Assembly: GCA_019217005.1 (NCBI GenBank)
Contig: JAHBNG010000032.1
Location: 68,139 to 132,138, forward strand
Direction: 5' to 3'
From: Chloroflexi bacterium TSY
GTDB lineage: Bacteria; Chloroflexota; Anaerolineae; Caldilineales; Caldilineaceae
DNA: 64,000 nucleotides
Part shown: positions 62,072-64,000 of the stretch, in pieces
Layout of the letters: every line of letters begins with the position of its first letter
Position numbering within the stretch: the stretch's first letter is position 1
Position numbers and translations under genes: made by a program
The notes under the pieces: generated by a model
What the model was told of the DNA's origin: nothing
Database searches by the model: none
The model's input: only the letters and a program-made list of their open reading frames with translations

Positions 62072-64000
62072 CTATAGATTTGTCGCCTTATCATTTTGCC
62101 CTCCTGGATTGATTACTGGCGGTTCCAGCATCAGCACAGAGGGCACATGTTCAGGGAAAGCCAAACGCAGTAGACCATAGCCAATACCTGCCACCCCTGT
62201 CATCAAGCCTGGATCCTCAACTCCCATTGGATTGCCGCATAGCCAGCCATTCTTTCCAATACTGGTCAGGACGGAAGACGTAATCCGTTGCAGATGTTCG
62301 CCCCACTGGGAATCATCTAGCTTTTGAGTGGCTTGCAAAAGCAGCTTAAGGTTGCCTAAATCCCCGTGACATAAGCAGTGACTGAGGCCAAATCCCTGAG
62401 CAAGAGTTGTCTTGAGCGCAATATCGATTTCTGTGCGGGTTTCGGCGTCATCCAGCTGTGGGCGCGAATGCAAACGGGCTAGGCCAACACCGGCTGCACC
62501 ATGGCACCACATGGTACAAAATGTTGGATGATCGACTGACGAGCCTGCTTCTTCACCTGTTGTTCCGTGGTGGCGTAGATCGAGCCAGTTTCCCGCTTGG
62601 GGCGAAAAATGGTCAATCCGATCCAGGTCGCATCGTTTTCTCCCCATAGCGCATGTGAGTCCAACCAATCGCCAGCCGCACGAGCAGGGGTGAGCAGCCT
62701 TTCGCGGCTGACGCGAATCTGGGGTCTGGCCAAATCAAAGGTTCTCTTTGGGGATGCATTCGTCACTTGATTCAGCGCTGTGAACGAGGCACGGATAAAC
62801 CAGAGCTGCTGGATCAGGTCGGCTTCACCGAGTTGGCTGATGTGACGACGAACGCAGGTCATGCCAGTCTCATCATTGAAATGATTGATTCTGCGCTCCT
62901 CGCTGGCCCAGATATGTGGTGAATTCGGGAATGTCGTAAACATCGGAATATCTCCCGCCCACAGATCGTCATGTTCAGCGGAGAGTACCTTTGAAAGATG
63001 GGGGAGGTTCTCAACTGCAGCCCAAAGCTGGTCAAAATGGCGGTCACAGTCAAGTGCGTTGCGTTGGAGATCTGGATGATAGCTCTCGTACAGTAATTTT
63101 GCGTAGGTTCGCGTTGCTCACAAGATGACACGCACCTCGTCTTGCTCGAAGCGCATGATTCGGTCCATCATCGGCCAATAATGCTGAACGATGAGAGAGG
63201 AGCAAGCGGTAAACTGAGGTAAATCCGGTGACAATCGCGTCGATATAATCAAGCGGGTTGATGGCTGTTCCATCGAGGCTGGGTCGATTCTGGCTACCCT
63301 CCATCCTGATCCGTTTGCGGATCAACTGCATCTGATCGGTCCCTACGTCTTCCCATTGTGGGACCTCTGAGGGTGTGAATTGTCCTTCGCTTCCACCTAA
63401 GCCACTGATATCCACACCGGCATGTTCATCATTTGCCCAGAAACGTTGCGGTAGTAAACCGATGCGCAGTACGGAATGTGCCCAGATTTGGTGAACGAGT
63501 GAATCGGCCGCGTTGTGTTGGTCACGTCCAAACCTCGGATGAAAGAGGGTTTCCAGATCAATCAGGATGGGATGTTCACCTGCTGCAATTAAATTTTCAT
63601 GATGGAGGTCGTTTGCTTGAAGCACATTGAGCAGTGCCAGATAACCGCCTTGCCGCTCATAGAACCGCTCTACTTCGGAAGTCGAAGAGCAGCCTTGTGC
63701 CTCAACAAACTCAACCCAGCCGTAGTCACCACAGGGAAAGATTTTTACCGTTCTGAATGGCGGATGATCGCCGCGCTCGTTCAACCAGTCGAGCAATTCC
63801 TGAAAATGGCGAGCCACATTCATCGACTTAGGCTTATAAACAACCTTCAATCCAGAACTGAACCGAGCAATCATCACCGTCTTTCCACCGCGATGTGTGT
63901 CTCCTGCGCCTCCTTGCAACCCCTCTAGGATTCCTGGATGGCTTTCTGGTGCGAACGTTGCTCGAATCGTATCCCAATCTGCACACAGGTGGCGCAGAAA
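62072..64000 (-). pseudogene. lanM: Type II lanthipeptide synthetase (LanM), decayed, runs off window
   Basis: The visible part starts inside the N-terminal dehydratase domain (DUF4135): KTVMIARFSSGLKVVYKPKSMNVARHF, LLNVLQANDLHHENLIAAGEHPILIDLETLFHP. Frames change near 63170 and 63118, continuing as ATRTYAKLLYESYHPDLQRNAL and LWAGDIPMF. The cyclase (LanC) domain begins at WIGLTIF, but about 180 residues are missing before NWLDLRHHG and TFCTMWCHGAAGVGLARL. The zinc ligands Cys in WCHG and Cys-His in CLCHGDLGN remain, then GLMTGVAGIGYGLLRL. With frameshifts and a deletion it cannot be functional. No precursor peptide is seen in the window. Confidence 0.85.

Noticed and set aside
1..64000. CRISPR arrays
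   Set aside because: The repeats are few, long, palindromic and dispersed. No regularly spaced direct repeats of 24-40 bp and no cas genes were seen.

Overview
The window looks like chromosome from a Chloroflexota bacterium, most likely of the Anaerolineae/Caldilineae type. This is an inference. It rests on moderate GC, on secreted proteins ending in a YLPLI-x-R-like tail, on the style of the secreted repeat protein and small hypothetical genes, and on the mix of heterotrophic genes. No rRNA is present to settle it; the only RNA gene is a tRNA-Thr(CGT).

Layout. 1-2.3 kb: two decayed insertion sequences (ISAzo13-like, IS110-like). 2.3-7.8 kb: a small hypothetical gene, a triplicated secreted protein, a thioredoxin-like protein, a second secreted protein and an EamA-transporter relic. 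8.1-10.2 kb: a 2.1-kb element with perfect 24-bp inverted ends that carries a double tyrosine recombinase. 10.3-23.4 kb: housekeeping and metabolic genes, mostly on the minus strand (MltG, epimerase, MBL hydrolase, thioesterase, E3 and E2 of a 2-oxoacid dehydrogenase, Ntn asparaginase, NifU-N protein, Ldh2 and Gfo/Idh oxidoreductases, a matrixin-like protease, a GNAT). 23.4-26.3 kb: a sulfatase split by an IS630 element. 27.2-33.3 kb: a MOP/ANKH-like membrane protein, S9 peptidase, AlkD-like protein, tRNA-Thr, EF-P and a VTT protein. 33.3-34.8 kb: a 1.5-kb DDE insertion sequence, second copy at 52.6-54.1 kb. 35.2-39.5 kb: a D-amino-acid-oxidase-like enzyme, RadA and a class III aminotransferase. 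39.6-52.6 kb: a minus-strand catabolic island (sialidase-like, sulfotransferase, a split alpha/alpha-barrel-like enzyme, two cupins, a nonsense-mutated Gfo/Idh, an oligopeptide-type ABC transporter, PhyH dioxygenase, a truncated sugar permease). 54.1-61.4 kb: a giant fused TcB/TcC (SpvB-Rhs) toxin gene, now broken. 62.0-64.0 kb: a decayed LanM lanthipeptide synthetase and a methyltransferase scrap.

The most striking layer is repetitive DNA. A 215-bp MITE family (four copies plus a remnant) has landed inside two genes, and removing the insert with one 5-bp target copy restores both reading frames. At least six more palindromic families of about 60-150 bp lie between genes, one nested inside another, and in two cases they supply or overlap the stop codon of a metabolic gene. 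The recombinase element has a 155-bp recombinase-free derivative at 45.7 kb in the same flanking context, and one of its sites carries an inverted 4-bp core.

Frameshifts occur in mobile and accessory genes (ISs, recombinase, Rhs toxin, LanM, EamA) while central metabolic genes are intact. This points to real decay of a mobile-DNA-rich genome, although several shifts fall in homopolymers and should be checked against reads.
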